Assembly: GCA_900543305.1 (NCBI GenBank) | Contig: UQQZ01000022.1 | Span: 1 to 36,571, forward strand | DNA: 36,571 nt | Direction: 5' to 3' | Source of the DNA: an uncultured Oscillospiraceae bacterium | GTDB lineage: Bacteria > Bacillota > Clostridia > Oscillospirales > Acutalibacteraceae | Shown here: positions 22,004 through 30,760 of the stretch, piece after piece | Layout of the letters: each line of letters begins with the position of its first letter | How positions within the stretch are numbered: position 1 is the stretch's first letter | The notes under the pieces: model-generated | Seen by the model: only the letters and a program-made list of their open reading frames with translations | Told to the model about the DNA's origin: nothing | Databases searched by the model: none | Position numbers and translations under genes: made by a program

Positions 22004-22043
22004 CCGCGCCATGCCGGGGCGTATGGCGCGGTCCCTCTTTATT
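22004..22043 (+). terminator. Terminator after the phosphotransferase gene
   Basis: Perfect 9-bp stem CCGCGCCAT (22004-22012) and ATGGCGCGG (22023-22031), followed by tccctctttatttt, an interrupted T-tract. Confidence 0.65.
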
Positions 22044-22086
22044 TTAGAAGAATGAACTTTTTACCATTTTTAGGAGGATGAAAATC

Positions 22087-22329
22087 GTGAAAGTTACCAT
22101 TTGCATTGGAAGTTCATGTCATCTGAAAGGCTCCCGCCAGATTGTTGAGCAGCTCCAATATCTGGTGAAGGAAAACCACCTGGAAGACAAGGTGGAGCTG
22201 GGCGGTACCTTCTGCATGGGCAACTGCGTCAACGGCGTCAACGTCACTCTGGATGACAAGCTGTATTCCCTTTCTCCCGAGACCACGAAGGATTTCTTTG
22301 AGAAAGAAATCCTTGCCAAAGTGAAATAA
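22087..22329 (+). CDS. Thioredoxin-fold [2Fe-2S] ferredoxin
   Basis: 80 residues from the GTG at 22087, 9 bp after aggagg; the in-frame ATG at 22078 directly abuts that RBS. VTICIGSSCHLKGS and GTFCMGNCVNGVNV supply four cysteines (CX4C and CX3C) in the pattern of the NuoE/HydC-type [2Fe-2S] domain. Such small ferredoxins accompany [FeFe] hydrogenases, either moving electrons or serving a sensory module. It is the first gene of the hydrogenase block, with a hairpin between it and the next gene. Confidence 0.88.
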   Translation: MKVTICIGSSCHLKGSRQIVEQLQYLVKENHLEDKVELGGTFCMGNCVNGVNVTLDDKLYSLSPETTKDFFEKEILAKVK

Positions 22330-22347
22330 GACTCGAATCGCAGGAAG

Positions 22348-22378
22348 CTCCATCAATGGCCATACATTGATGGAGTTT
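22348..22378 (+). terminator. Intercistronic hairpin between ferredoxin and HydS-like gene
   Basis: Perfect 11-bp stem CTCCATCAATG (22348-22358) and CATTGATGGAG (22365-22375), loop gccata, followed only by ttt. It may be a partial terminator that lets ferredoxin be made in excess over the downstream genes. Confidence 0.6.
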
Positions 22379-22423
22379 GCCGTGCCCGGACCCTTATTAA
22401 GTTAGTGAGAGGTGGTTCCCCCC

Positions 22424-24097
22424 ATGGCTGAATTTTTAAAGTTGAAGAAATCCAACTGTGTGAACTGTTACAAATGCATTCGCCACTGTCCCGTGAAATC
22501 CATCAAATATTCCACGGGCCAGGCACAGATTGTCAGTGACGAATGTATTCTCTGCGGTCAGTGTTTTGTGGTATGTCCCCAAAACGCCAAGGAGATCCGC
22601 AATGATGTGCCCAGCGCTATTCAGTTGATCAAGAGCGGTCCGGTCATCGCCAGTTTGGCGCCCTCTTTCGTGGCCAACTACCCTGGCGCCACCATCGCTA
22701 CCATGGAGAAGGCTTTGAAGCAATTGGGCTTCTCCGGCGCTCAGGAAACTGCAATCGGCGCCTCGATTGTGAAGACCGAATACGAGAATATTGTCCGTGA
22801 GGGCAAGCAGGAGGTTGTCATTTCCACTTGCTGCCATTCCGTGAATACCTTGGTGGAAAAGTACTATCCGGAAGTTCTGCCTTATCTGGCAACGGTGCTT
22901 TCTCCTATGCAGGCCCATTGTCAGAAGATCAAGCAGGAAAATCCCGGCGTCAAAACCGTGTTTATTGGACCCTGCATCTCCAAAAAGGCGGAAGCAGAGG
23001 CTTATCCCGGCCTGGTGGACTGTGTGCTCACCTTTGAAGAGCTGTCCGATTGGCTCAAGCAGGAGGGCATCACCATTGAGCAGGGTGAAGATTCTCTGGA
23101 GGAAAGCCGTGCTCGTTTGTTCCCCACCTCTGGCGGTATCCTTCGCACCATGAATTGTGATTCCGACGACTATACTTACATGGTTGTTGACGGTATCGAC
23201 AATTGCATTGCGGCGTTGAACGATATCAAGGAAGGCCGTCTGAAGAAGTGCTTCATTGAAATGTCCATTTGTGCAGGCAGCTGCGTTGGCGGCCCTGCTA
23301 TGGAACGGGAGCATCGCCGTCCTGTAACGGACACCATTGCGGTGAATCGTTACGCTGGCAAGAAGGATTTTGCCGTGGAGCAGCCTGCATCTGCTGACCT
23401 GATCAAGGATCACCGGTTTATTGGCCTGCACCGTCAGATGCCCGGGGAAAAGGAGATCGAAGAGATCCTGCGGAAGATGGGTAAGAACACTCCGGATCAG
23501 GAGCTCAACTGCGGCGCCTGTGGCTACAACACCTGCCGGGAGAAAGCGGTTGCCGTGTATCAGGGCAAGGCCAATATCAACATGTGCCTGCCGTTCTTGA
23601 AAGAGAAGGCAGAGAGCTTCTCCGATACCATCATCAACAATACTCCCAACGGCATCATTGTGCTCAACGAGGACCTGGAGGTTCAGCAAATCAACTCTGC
23701 TGCCTGCCGGATCATGAATATCCGTCATGCTTCCGATGTGCTGGGAGACCAGGTTATCCGCATTTTGGATCCCAAGGTATTCCTGGATGTGATGCAGACC
23801 GGGATAAGCGTGCGGGATGAAAAGGTGTATCTCACCGAATACAAGCGCTATGTTGAGCAGAGCGTTATTTACGACAAGAGCTATCATATTGTGATGTGCA
23901 TCATGCGTGACGTGACGGAGGAAGAACGGGAGCGCATGAACAAGGAAAAGATCAGCCAGCACACCATTGAGGTGACAGACCGGGTCATCGAAAAGCAGAT
24001 GCGAGTGGTGCAGGAGATTGCGTCCCTGTTGGGCGAGACCACTGCAGAAACCAAGATCGCATTGACCAACCTGAAGGATTCTTTGAGCGATGAATAA
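22424..24097 (+). CDS. Group C-type [FeFe]-hydrogenase-like sensor with PAS domain (HydS-like)
   Basis: 557 residues from the ATG at 22424, behind gagaggtgg; a GTG at 22412 in frame overlaps the RBS. Order of domains: two [4Fe-4S] ferredoxin motifs (Cys12/15/18/22 and Cys41/44/47/51); an H-cluster domain with variant motifs STCCHSV (Cys136/137), GPCISKKAE (Cys184) and SICAGSCVGG (Cys283/287); an Fe-S domain LNCGACGYNTC (Cys363/366/371, then Cys388); and a PAS-like domain from about 400 to 500. The C-terminus is helical. All H-cluster cysteines are kept, but the flanking motifs differ from catalytic enzymes, as in the group proposed to sense H2 or redox state. It overlaps the phosphatase gene by 8 bp. 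Confidence 0.88.
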   Translation: MAEFLKLKKSNCVNCYKCIRHCPVKSIKYSTGQAQIVSDECILCGQCFVVCPQNAKEIRNDVPSAIQLIKSGPVIASLAPSFVANYPGATIATMEKALKQLGFSGAQETAIGASIVKTEYENIVREGKQEVVISTCCHSVNTLVEKYYPEVLPYLATVLSPMQAHCQKIKQENPGVKTVFIGPCISKKAEAEAYPGLVDCVLTFEELSDWLKQEGITIEQGEDSLEESRARLFPTSGGILRTMNCDSDDYTYMVVDGIDNCIAALNDIKEGRLKKCFIEMSICAGSCVGGPAMEREHRRPVTDTIAVNRYAGKKDFAVEQPASADLIKDHRFIGLHRQMPGEKEIEEILRKMGKNTPDQELNCGACGYNTCREKAVAVYQGKANINMCLPFLKEKAESFSDTIINNTPNGIIVLNEDLEVQQINSAACRIMNIRHASDVLGDQVIRILDPKVFLDVMQTGISVRDEKVYLTEYKRYVEQSVIYDKSYHIVMCIMRDVTEEERERMNKEKISQHTIEVTDRVIEKQMRVVQEIASLLGETTAETKIALTNLKDSLSDE

Positions 24098-25262
24098 TCT
24101 TTGCAGCGACATCGGATACATCAGCCTGAACAAATGGGGGGAGCAGCTCTGCGGCGACCGGGTAGAAATCGTGGAGCAGGGCGAAAATTCCACTGTGATT
24201 GTTCTGGCGGACGGAATGGGCAGCGGCGTAAAGGCGAATATTTTATCCTCCTTGACCTCCAAGATCATCTCCACGATGATGGCGGCCAATATGCGCCTGG
24301 AAGACTGCGTTTCCACCATCGCCTCCACACTGCCGGTCTGCGCTGTGCGGGGCGTGGCCTATTCCACCTTCACCATTATTCACATTATCGAGAACGAAGA
24401 GGCGGAGATCATCCAGTATGACAATCCTCTGTTGATCCTGATCCGGGACGGTAAATTTGTGGAAATTCCCAAGACCGGAACGGAGATTGAGGGGAAGATG
24501 ATCTACAAATCCAAGATCAAGCTTCAGGAAAAAGATTTCCTGTTTACCATGAGTGACGGTGCCATTCACGCAGGGGTGGGGCAGTCGCTGAATTTCGGCT
24601 GGGAACGGAAAGACATTGTGGACTTCCTGGAAATGATGTACGACGAAAGCTACACCGCCAAGACCTACGCGGCGATTCTGCTGGAGGAATGCAATCACCT
24701 GTATGGAGGTCATCCGGGGGATGATACCACCGTGTGCGTGGTGAAAATCCGGAAACGTTCCCAGGTGAACCTGATGATTGGCCCTCCGTCGGACCGGAAG
24801 GATACCAACAAGTATATGTCCCTGTTCTTCTCCAAGGAGGGCAAACATATTGTCTGTGGCGGTACCACGTCCACTTTGGCCTCTGAGTTTTTGCACAAGC
24901 CCATGGTGGCAGACCTGAACTACTTAGACCCGGAAATCCCGCCTATTGCCAAAATCGAAGGTGTGGATCTGGTTACAGAAGGCGTGATCACCATCAGCAA
25001 GGTGCTGGAGTACGCCAAGGATTTCCTCTCAGATAACGCATCCTTCAGCCAGTGGGGATACAAACGGGATGGCGCCTCTCTCATTGCCCGGATGCTTTTT
25101 GAAGAAGCCACCGACATCAATTTCTTTGTAGGACGGGCCATCAACCCTGCCCACCAGAACCCCAACCTGCCTATCAATTTCAACATCAAGATGCGCCTGG
25201 TAGAGGAACTGAGCGAGTGTTTGAAAAAGATGGGGAAACGTATCAAGGTGAGCTACTTCTAA
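24090..25262 (+). CDS. SpoIIE/PP2C-type protein phosphatase linked to the hydrogenase sensor
   Basis: 390 residues. The ATG at 24090 overlaps the 3' end of the HydS-like gene, indicating translational coupling. Residues 1-220 are a PP2C/SpoIIE phosphatase domain: NSTVIVLADGMGSGVKAN, FLFTMSDGAIHAGVG and HPGDDTTVCVVKI carry the metal-binding aspartates. Residues from about 225 to 390 form a second domain I do not recognise (HIVCGGTTSTLASEFL, VTEGVITISKVLEYAK, FFVGRAINPAHQNPN). The expected role is to dephosphorylate a serine/threonine-phosphorylated protein, perhaps an anti-sigma or anti-anti-sigma factor, in response to the sensor. No such partner is in the window. Confidence 0.85.
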   Translation: MNNLCSDIGYISLNKWGEQLCGDRVEIVEQGENSTVIVLADGMGSGVKANILSSLTSKIISTMMAANMRLEDCVSTIASTLPVCAVRGVAYSTFTIIHIIENEEAEIIQYDNPLLILIRDGKFVEIPKTGTEIEGKMIYKSKIKLQEKDFLFTMSDGAIHAGVGQSLNFGWERKDIVDFLEMMYDESYTAKTYAAILLEECNHLYGGHPGDDTTVCVVKIRKRSQVNLMIGPPSDRKDTNKYMSLFFSKEGKHIVCGGTTSTLASEFLHKPMVADLNYLDPEIPPIAKIEGVDLVTEGVITISKVLEYAKDFLSDNASFSQWGYKRDGASLIARMLFEEATDINFFVGRAINPAHQNPNLPINFNIKMRLVEELSECLKKMGKRIKVSYF

Positions 25263-25292
25263 GGACAATCTGCAGAAAGGACGGAACAAAAC

Positions 25293-26738
25293 ATGGCTAC
25301 AAAGCCCATTCGTGACAGAAAATTCGACACCCAGGTCCAGTACCTGAAATACAAGGTGCTGCGTGAGGTGGCGCGGTATGCCTTTGAAGACCGGCTGATG
25401 GATGCCTACACAGAGATCCCGAAGCTGATCGTCAAGAACAAGCCCACCATGCGCTGCTGCATCTATAAAGAGCGTGCTATTGTGGAGGAACGGATCAAGT
25501 TGGCCCTAGGGGGCGACAAGTCCAACCCCAACGTGATTGAGGTCATCGATATTGCCTGCGATGAATGCCCCATGAGCGGATACAATGTGAGTGACGCTTG
25601 CCGTGGCTGTTTGGCCCACCGGTGCGAGGATGCATGCCGCCGGGGAGCTATCACTTTTGACGAGCACCTGAAAGCTCATATCGACAAATCCAAGTGTGTG
25701 GAGTGCGGTCAGTGCGCCAAGGTTTGCCCCTATAGCGCCATTGTCAACGAGAAGCGTCCCTGTGAGAAAGCTTGCAAGGTCAATGCCATCAGCATGCGGG
25801 AAGACGGCGCTGCTTCCATTGACAACGAAACTTGCATTTCCTGCGGCGCCTGTGTCTACCAGTGCCCCTTCGGCGCTGTGGTGGATAAGTCCTTCATCCT
25901 GGACGTGGTGGATCTGATCAAGAAGAGCAACAACAACGAGGACTACAAGCTCTACGCTGTGGTGGCTCCTTCTATTTCCAGTCAGTTCAGCTATGCCAAG
26001 CTGGGTCAGGTGATCACCGGAATCCAGGAGCTGGGCTTCTTCCATGTGGTGGAAGCGGCCTTGGGCGCAGATATGGTGGCCTTTGCGGAAGCCGCGGAGT
26101 TGGCGGAGAAGAAATTCCTGACCAGTTCCTGCTGCCCCGCCTTCGTGGACTACATTGAAAAGCAGTTCCCCCAGCTCAAGGAGCACATTTCCCACAACCT
26201 GTCTCCTGCGGCGACCATCGCCAAGTACATCAAGGAGACCACGCCCGGTGCGAAAGTGGTGTTTATTGGGCCCTGCACGGCCAAGAAGATGGAAGTGCAG
26301 AAGGAGCGCGTAAAGCCCTATATCGATTGCGCTATCACGTTTGAGGAATTGCAGGCGCTGTTTGACAGCCGTGACATCGATCTGAAGTCTTTGGAGGAAG
26401 GCGTGCTGGATAACGCTTCCTACTATGGCCGTATCTTTGCCCGTAGTGGCGGCTTGAGCGATGCAGTGGCTGAGGCGCTGAAAGAACAGGGCTTGGATGA
26501 TTTCGATCTGAAGGCAATCCCCTGCGATGGCATTGAGGCTTGCCGGATGGCTTTGCTGAAGGCATCCAAGAATGTGTTGCCTGGCAACTTTATTGAAGGC
26601 ATGGCCTGCGTAGGCGGCTGCATTGGCGGCGCCGGCTGCTTGACCCATGGGGACAAGAACAAGGCCGACGTAGATAAATACGGCATGGAAGCTTACGAGA
26701 AGACCATCAGCGACGCGATTGGTATGCTCAAAAAGTAA
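25293..26738 (+). CDS. Group B-like [FeFe] hydrogenase
   Basis: 481 residues. The ATG at 25293 follows gaaagga. The N-terminal ~130 residues are cysteine-rich (MRCCIYKER, then CDECPMSGYN and CRGCLAHRCEDAC). Two [4Fe-4S] motifs follow (Cys135/138/141/145 and Cys181/184/187/191). The H-cluster motifs are FLTSSCCPAFV (Cys280/281), FIGPCTAKKME (Cys328) and GMACVGGCIGG (Cys439/443), close to the catalytic consensus. The L1 form CCPAF and the extra N-terminal cysteines fit group B, monomeric enzymes of anaerobes whose physiological direction is not well settled. It probably exchanges electrons between ferredoxin and protons/H2. A strong terminator follows. Confidence 0.92.
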   Translation: MATKPIRDRKFDTQVQYLKYKVLREVARYAFEDRLMDAYTEIPKLIVKNKPTMRCCIYKERAIVEERIKLALGGDKSNPNVIEVIDIACDECPMSGYNVSDACRGCLAHRCEDACRRGAITFDEHLKAHIDKSKCVECGQCAKVCPYSAIVNEKRPCEKACKVNAISMREDGAASIDNETCISCGACVYQCPFGAVVDKSFILDVVDLIKKSNNNEDYKLYAVVAPSISSQFSYAKLGQVITGIQELGFFHVVEAALGADMVAFAEAAELAEKKFLTSSCCPAFVDYIEKQFPQLKEHISHNLSPAATIAKYIKETTPGAKVVFIGPCTAKKMEVQKERVKPYIDCAITFEELQALFDSRDIDLKSLEEGVLDNASYYGRIFARSGGLSDAVAEALKEQGLDDFDLKAIPCDGIEACRMALLKASKNVLPGNFIEGMACVGGCIGGAGCLTHGDKNKADVDKYGMEAYEKTISDAIGMLKK

Positions 26739-26752
26739 AAAGGACCCAACAG

Positions 26753-26782
26753 AAAGGAGAGGTAAGTTACCTCTCCTTTTTT
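26753..26782 (+). terminator. Terminator closing the hydrogenase block
   Basis: AAAGGAGAGGTAA (26753-26765) and TTACCTCTCCTTT (26767-26779) are perfect 13-bp arms (the innermost pairs open as the loop), followed by ttttt. Confidence 0.9.
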
Positions 26783-26792
26783 GTGGGAACCC

Positions 26793-26821
26793 TTGACAAA
26801 TGATATGTTTTGTTGTATGAA
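26793..26821 (+). promoter_or_regulatory. Promoter of the zinc alcohol dehydrogenase gene
   Basis: TTGACA (26793-26798), 17-bp spacer, TATGAA (26816-26821), 32 bp before the start codon. Confidence 0.75.
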
Positions 26822-26853
26822 AGAGAAAAGAATTATTTTGGGAGGAATATCCT

Positions 26854-27876
26854 ATGAAAGCATCTCGTTTTATGGGAAATAAAACCTTTGAAGTTACCGA
26901 TCTTCCGATTCCCCAGGCAGGGCCTGGAGAGCTGGTACTGCGCAACAAGGTGTGCGGTGTTTGCGGCACAGATGTGCACATTTACCACGGGGAACCCGGA
27001 TCTGCGGATGTCAATCCTCCGGTCGTGCTGGGACACGAGTACTCTGCGGAAGTGGTGGAAGTAGGGGAGGGTGTTACCGGTTTTGCAGTGGGCGACCATG
27101 TGACCGTAGACCCCAACATCTATTGTGGCCATTGCGAATATTGCCAGAACGCCAAGAAGCAGCTTTGCGAGTCCATGGAAGCCATTGGCGTGACCCGAGA
27201 CGGTGGATTTGCTGAATACAGTCTGATCCCTGCCTCCCAGGCTTTCAAGCTGGATCCTTCCGTGCCCTTTGAGGCGGCTGCCATGGCGGAACCTCTGGCC
27301 TGCTGTATTCACGGCATTGACCTGGCTGGCATTCGTCCCGGGGATAAGGTGTGCGTGGTAGGCGGCGGTGCCATTGGCTTGATCATGGTCCAGCTTGCCA
27401 AGCTGTCCGGCGCTTCCAAGATTCTGGTTAGCGAACCCAATGAGAAACGCCGCCAGGTGGCCTTGGAGGTTGGTGCGGATGTGGCCATCGATCCCACCCA
27501 GTCCGGATATGAGGAGACCTTCACGAAGGCCATGGGCAGTGGTGCCAATGTGGTGATCGAGTGTGTGGGCAATGTGCCGGCAGTTAAGAGCGCTTTCCAA
27601 TTTGCAGGCAAGGGCGCCACAATTCTACTGTTTAGCGTGCCCAAGGTAGACTCCACCTTCCAGCTGCCCCTCTTTGACGTATACAAGAAGGAATTGACCA
27701 TCAAAGGTTCCTTTGTCAACCCGGATACCCATGACCGCGCCGTCCGTTTGATCAACAGTGGCAAGGTAAACTTTGGCCCCATCATCACCCATCATTTCAC
27801 CTTGGATCAGCTGCCGGAAGCCATTGCCATGCAGATGAGCAGTGAGTCCATCAAAGTGGTGGTAGAGGCCAAGTAA
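26854..27876 (+). CDS. Zinc-dependent medium-chain alcohol/polyol dehydrogenase
   Basis: 340 residues. The ATG at 26854 follows tgggagg. Catalytic zinc region CGVCGTDVHIYHGEPG and GHEYSAEVVEVG; structural zinc cysteines CGHCEYCQNAKKQLC; nucleotide-binding loop VVGGGAIGLIMVQLAKL. The closest types are sorbitol, threonine or butanediol dehydrogenases; the substrate cannot be read from sequence. ALEVGADVAIDPTQ suggests NAD(H). It has its own promoter and terminator, so it is a single-gene unit. Confidence 0.9.
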   Translation: MKASRFMGNKTFEVTDLPIPQAGPGELVLRNKVCGVCGTDVHIYHGEPGSADVNPPVVLGHEYSAEVVEVGEGVTGFAVGDHVTVDPNIYCGHCEYCQNAKKQLCESMEAIGVTRDGGFAEYSLIPASQAFKLDPSVPFEAAAMAEPLACCIHGIDLAGIRPGDKVCVVGGGAIGLIMVQLAKLSGASKILVSEPNEKRRQVALEVGADVAIDPTQSGYEETFTKAMGSGANVVIECVGNVPAVKSAFQFAGKGATILLFSVPKVDSTFQLPLFDVYKKELTIKGSFVNPDTHDRAVRLINSGKVNFGPIITHHFTLDQLPEAIAMQMSSESIKVVVEAK

Positions 27877-27933
27877 AGATCATAATCTTCGCTTTCTTCG
27901 AAAACGCTTGTGGGCCGCATGAAAGGGTTTCGT

Positions 27934-27973
27934 AAAAAATCCCCGATGCTCTTTGGAGCATCGGGGATTTTTT
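27934..27973. terminator. Bidirectional terminator between the dehydrogenase and HD genes
   Basis: An 18-bp perfect inverted repeat with A6/T6 flanks: arm core TCCCCGATGCTC, loop tttg, then GAGCATCGGGGA. It serves the convergent genes on both sides. Confidence 0.92.
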
Positions 27974-27978
27974 GTGTC

Positions 27979-28653
27979 CTACAGCAATCTTGTTCCGTTG
28001 ATGATCAATTCGAACTGGAGGCCCAATGTTTGAGCAGCCTTGCGGCACAGGACCATACGTTCCAGGAAAATCTCGAAATATTCCATCACGGGGCATATTT
28101 CCGTAGCGATTTCAATATGAAAGATACAGAGCTTTTTCTCGGGATCAATATCCAACCGGGAGCTTTCCACAGCGAAGTTCACCCGGTCATGGATATCCGC
28201 TTCCAGTACGGCGTCCTTGCGTACCCTGGACCGGCGTACGTCGCTCTTGTCAGAGAGGATCAGCGCGGCGGCCAAAGGGTTAACCGGGAAGGCAGTTTTT
28301 TCGTCGTGATGGCCGATGGCCGAGCAAACAAGCCCAATTTCCTCAGGAGGCATATGCAGCTTGTTGAGAAGAGTAAAAGCCATCAAGGCGCCGCTGTGGG
28401 CATGGTCCACCCGGTTCACCGTATTGCCGATATCGTGGAGATATCCGGCAATGGCGGCAAGCTCACAGGTGCGTTGGGGATAACCCAAAGAGGTGAGAAT
28501 ATCCCGCGCTGTATCGCTGCTGCGTTTGGCATGGGCAAGGCCATGTTCGGTAAAGCCGATGGCCCCCATGCAATCGTTGCCGCAGAGAATATAACTGCGC
28601 ACTTCCGGGTTCCCGAATATCTCTTCGGGAGTGATGTTATGATACGGTTCCAT
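27979..28653 (-). CDS. HD-domain phosphohydrolase
   Basis: 224 residues. The ATG at 28653 lies 4 nt after the stop of the dipeptidase gene, so translation is probably coupled. Metal-binding residues of the HD superfamily are visible: His37 in EHGLAHAKR, the His73-Asp74 pair in AGYLHDIGN, His84/His86 in VDHAHSG, and later GHHDEKTAF with LSDKSDVRR. Members hydrolyse nucleotides or other phosphate esters; the substrate is unknown. The C-terminal region (DRVNFAVESSRLDID onward) is a beta-rich addition seen in clostridial relatives. Confidence 0.85.
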   Translation of the reverse strand: MEPYHNITPEEIFGNPEVRSYILCGNDCMGAIGFTEHGLAHAKRSSDTARDILTSLGYPQRTCELAAIAGYLHDIGNTVNRVDHAHSGALMAFTLLNKLHMPPEEIGLVCSAIGHHDEKTAFPVNPLAAALILSDKSDVRRSRVRKDAVLEADIHDRVNFAVESSRLDIDPEKKLCIFHIEIATEICPVMEYFEIFLERMVLCRKAAQTLGLQFELIINGTRLL

Positions 28654-28657
28654 AGAA

Positions 28658-30037
28658 TTATTCCGCAGTCAGCATCCGGTACATGGCTTCCAGGCAGATT
28701 TCTGCGTGGAGCTTAAACCGGCGCAGGTCCAGCATTTCGTTGGCCTGATGGGCACGGCTGTCGGCCTGATCCTTAAAGCCGGCGCCGAAGGCAACGCCCT
28801 TGCCAAACATCTGCCGTGCATAGGTGCCGCCGCCCATGGAGAAAATATCGCACTCTTCACCGGTGACATCCTTGTAGGCGCCGGAGAGGAGGGTGACCAG
28901 CTGGCTTTCCTTGGGCAGATACAGGGGTTCCGCATCGGAGAGAAGCTCGTAGGTCAGACCATAGGGCTCCACCTGACTGCGGATGGTTTCGGAGACATCC
29001 GCGCCCTTTTTGGTAGCGGGATAGCGGATGTCCACGGTCAAGCTGCAGGAATTCTCATCCACGTTAACCAGACCCAGGTTGAAGGTGAGGGGGCCACTGG
29101 GCTCGTCAGTCATGTTCACATTCAAGGGAGCGCCATCGTAGTTCAAGCCGATTTTTTCGTGGATCAGGCGGAAGAAGGCGCCCAGTTTCTCCTGGGGGAA
29201 AACCTTGGCCAGGAGATCCACCAAATGGGATGCCGCGTTGACGCCATTCCAGGGGGCAGAAGCATGGGCTGCCTGACCCTGGCAGACTATCTGGGCACCG
29301 TTTTCTGTGGGGGTAACCTGGTATTCAATTTCAGAAGCCTTGGCAGCTGCCACCAATTGGTCATACTCCTCCTGGGAGCAGATCAAAGTGCATTCCGCCT
29401 TGTAGGGAACCGCGTTGGGCACGGTGCCGGAAACAAAGGATTTCACCACAGCGGAATCATTTTTGCCGGTGACCCGGAAATCCAGCAGACCCTTTTCGCA
29501 GTGGCAGATGCCATAAGAAGAATCGGGAGTAAAGCCCATGTCGGGATGCTGTTCGCTGGCAAAATAATGAGGCATGTCCAGCATGCCGATTTCCTCAGCG
29601 GAGCCAAAGATTACCCGCAGTTTCCGATTGCCCTTGACGCCGGCGTCCTTGAGGGCCCGGAGGCAATGGAGGGCCACAATGGCGGGACCCTTGTTGTCAG
29701 AGACACCACGGCCATAGGCCAGATTGTCGTCGATGACCATGGTGTAGGGATCGGTGTTCCAGCCTTCTCCGGCGGGGACCACGTCCAAATGGGCCATTAC
29801 CACAGCATTGCCTTCTCCTTCGCCATATTCGGCATGGGCGGCGTGGTATCCCACGTTTTTGGCTTTCAGGCCATAGCTTTCTGCCATTTCCACTACAGTA
29901 TCAATCACACGGGCGCACTCGTCGCCATAGGGATGCTCTCCCTCCTGAGGTTTTGCCACAGAGGGGATGGCAACCACTTTTGCCAAGTCTCTTAAAATGT
30001 CGTCCCAATAATCCAGAATCTTTTCGCCAAACAACAT
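28658..30037 (-). CDS. pepV: M20 family dipeptidase, PepV/Sapep type
   Basis: 459 residues. The ATG at 30037 follows aagaaagga on the minus strand. Zinc- or manganese-binding residues: His83-Leu-Asp85 in MAHLDVVPAGEGW, Asp114 in GRGVSDNKGP, and Glu148-Glu149 in FGSAEEIGM. The lid domain and the C-terminal metal-ligand region (FSMGGGTYARQM) are present. PepV enzymes split a wide range of dipeptides in the cytoplasm and recycle amino acids. It is transcribed with the HD gene downstream. The upstream region is shared with spmA, transcribed the other way. Confidence 0.92.
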   Translation of the reverse strand: MLFGEKILDYWDDILRDLAKVVAIPSVAKPQEGEHPYGDECARVIDTVVEMAESYGLKAKNVGYHAAHAEYGEGEGNAVVMAHLDVVPAGEGWNTDPYTMVIDDNLAYGRGVSDNKGPAIVALHCLRALKDAGVKGNRKLRVIFGSAEEIGMLDMPHYFASEQHPDMGFTPDSSYGICHCEKGLLDFRVTGKNDSAVVKSFVSGTVPNAVPYKAECTLICSQEEYDQLVAAAKASEIEYQVTPTENGAQIVCQGQAAHASAPWNGVNAASHLVDLLAKVFPQEKLGAFFRLIHEKIGLNYDGAPLNVNMTDEPSGPLTFNLGLVNVDENSCSLTVDIRYPATKKGADVSETIRSQVEPYGLTYELLSDAEPLYLPKESQLVTLLSGAYKDVTGEECDIFSMGGGTYARQMFGKGVAFGAGFKDQADSRAHQANEMLDLRRFKLHAEICLEAMYRMLTAE

Positions 30038-30154
30038 GAGCCTGTATCCTTTCTTAGTTCAAAGTGTGGTCCCCAAAAGAAAAGGGATCAGAATAACCAT
30101 AAACTTTTTTCGATCTAAAGTCAATATCCACCGGAGAAAAAGGGGAGGAGAAAG

Positions 30155-30760
30155 ATGTTAAATTCCATCTGGTTTGGCATGATCCTGGCCAGTATATTGT
30201 GCGCCTTGGTCACGGGACGTTTGGGGGAACTGTCCAATGCACTGATGGACGGGGCTCAGACAGCGGTGGAACTGTCCTTGTTTTTGTTGGGCAGCATGTG
30301 TGCTTGGTTGGGATTTCTCAAGATAGCGGAAGAAAGCGGGTTGAGCCGATTGCTGGCCAAGGTGTTGTCACCGGTTATAGGGAGGCTATTTCCCGAATAC
30401 CGGGAGGAAGAGGAGATTCAGGGAAAAATATCCATGAATCTATCCGCCAACCTGTTAGGGTTGGGAAATGCGGCAACGCCGTTGGGATTGGCGGCCATGA
30501 AAGCTATGGCCCAAAAGAATCCAGGGGATTCGCCCACTTCCGGCATGATTCTTTTTGTAGTGATGAACACAGCTTCCCTGCAACTAATCCCCATCAACAT
30601 GGCGGCTATGCGGGCCAGCGCAGGCAGTCAGGAGCCCTTTGGAATCCTTCCGGAAATATGGATGACTTCCGCCGCATCCCTAACGGTTTGTGTGTTGGCA
30701 TGTAAACTGTTGGAAAGGAGAGGGGTATGGAACAGCTCGGTGCCGCGGCCCTGCCGGTAA
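30155..30760 (+). CDS. spmA: Spore maturation protein A
   Basis: 201 residues. The ATG at 30155 follows ggggagga. Membrane protein of the nucleoside-recognition (Gate) domain family: a hydrophobic start (MLNSIWFGMILASILCAL), then the SpmA block GKISMNLSANLLGLGNAATP and SGMILFVVMNTASLQLIP. SpmA and SpmB are needed for normal spore core dehydration and possibly for transport during spore formation. The 3' end overlaps spmB by 34 bp, so the two are co-translated. Confidence 0.93.
   Translation: MLNSIWFGMILASILCALVTGRLGELSNALMDGAQTAVELSLFLLGSMCAWLGFLKIAEESGLSRLLAKVLSPVIGRLFPEYREEEEIQGKISMNLSANLLGLGNAATPLGLAAMKAMAQKNPGDSPTSGMILFVVMNTASLQLIPINMAAMRASAGSQEPFGILPEIWMTSAASLTVCVLACKLLERRGVWNSSVPRPCR

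Noticed and set aside
22436..24328. Minus-strand open frame of about 630 codons opposite the HydS-like gene
   Set aside because: Shadow of the real gene, for the same reason. Histidine/leucine-rich sequence without motifs and no RBS context.
25506..26981. Minus-strand open frame opposite the group B hydrogenase
   Set aside because: Overlaps a motif-complete hydrogenase gene, a strong terminator and a promoter. No protein features.
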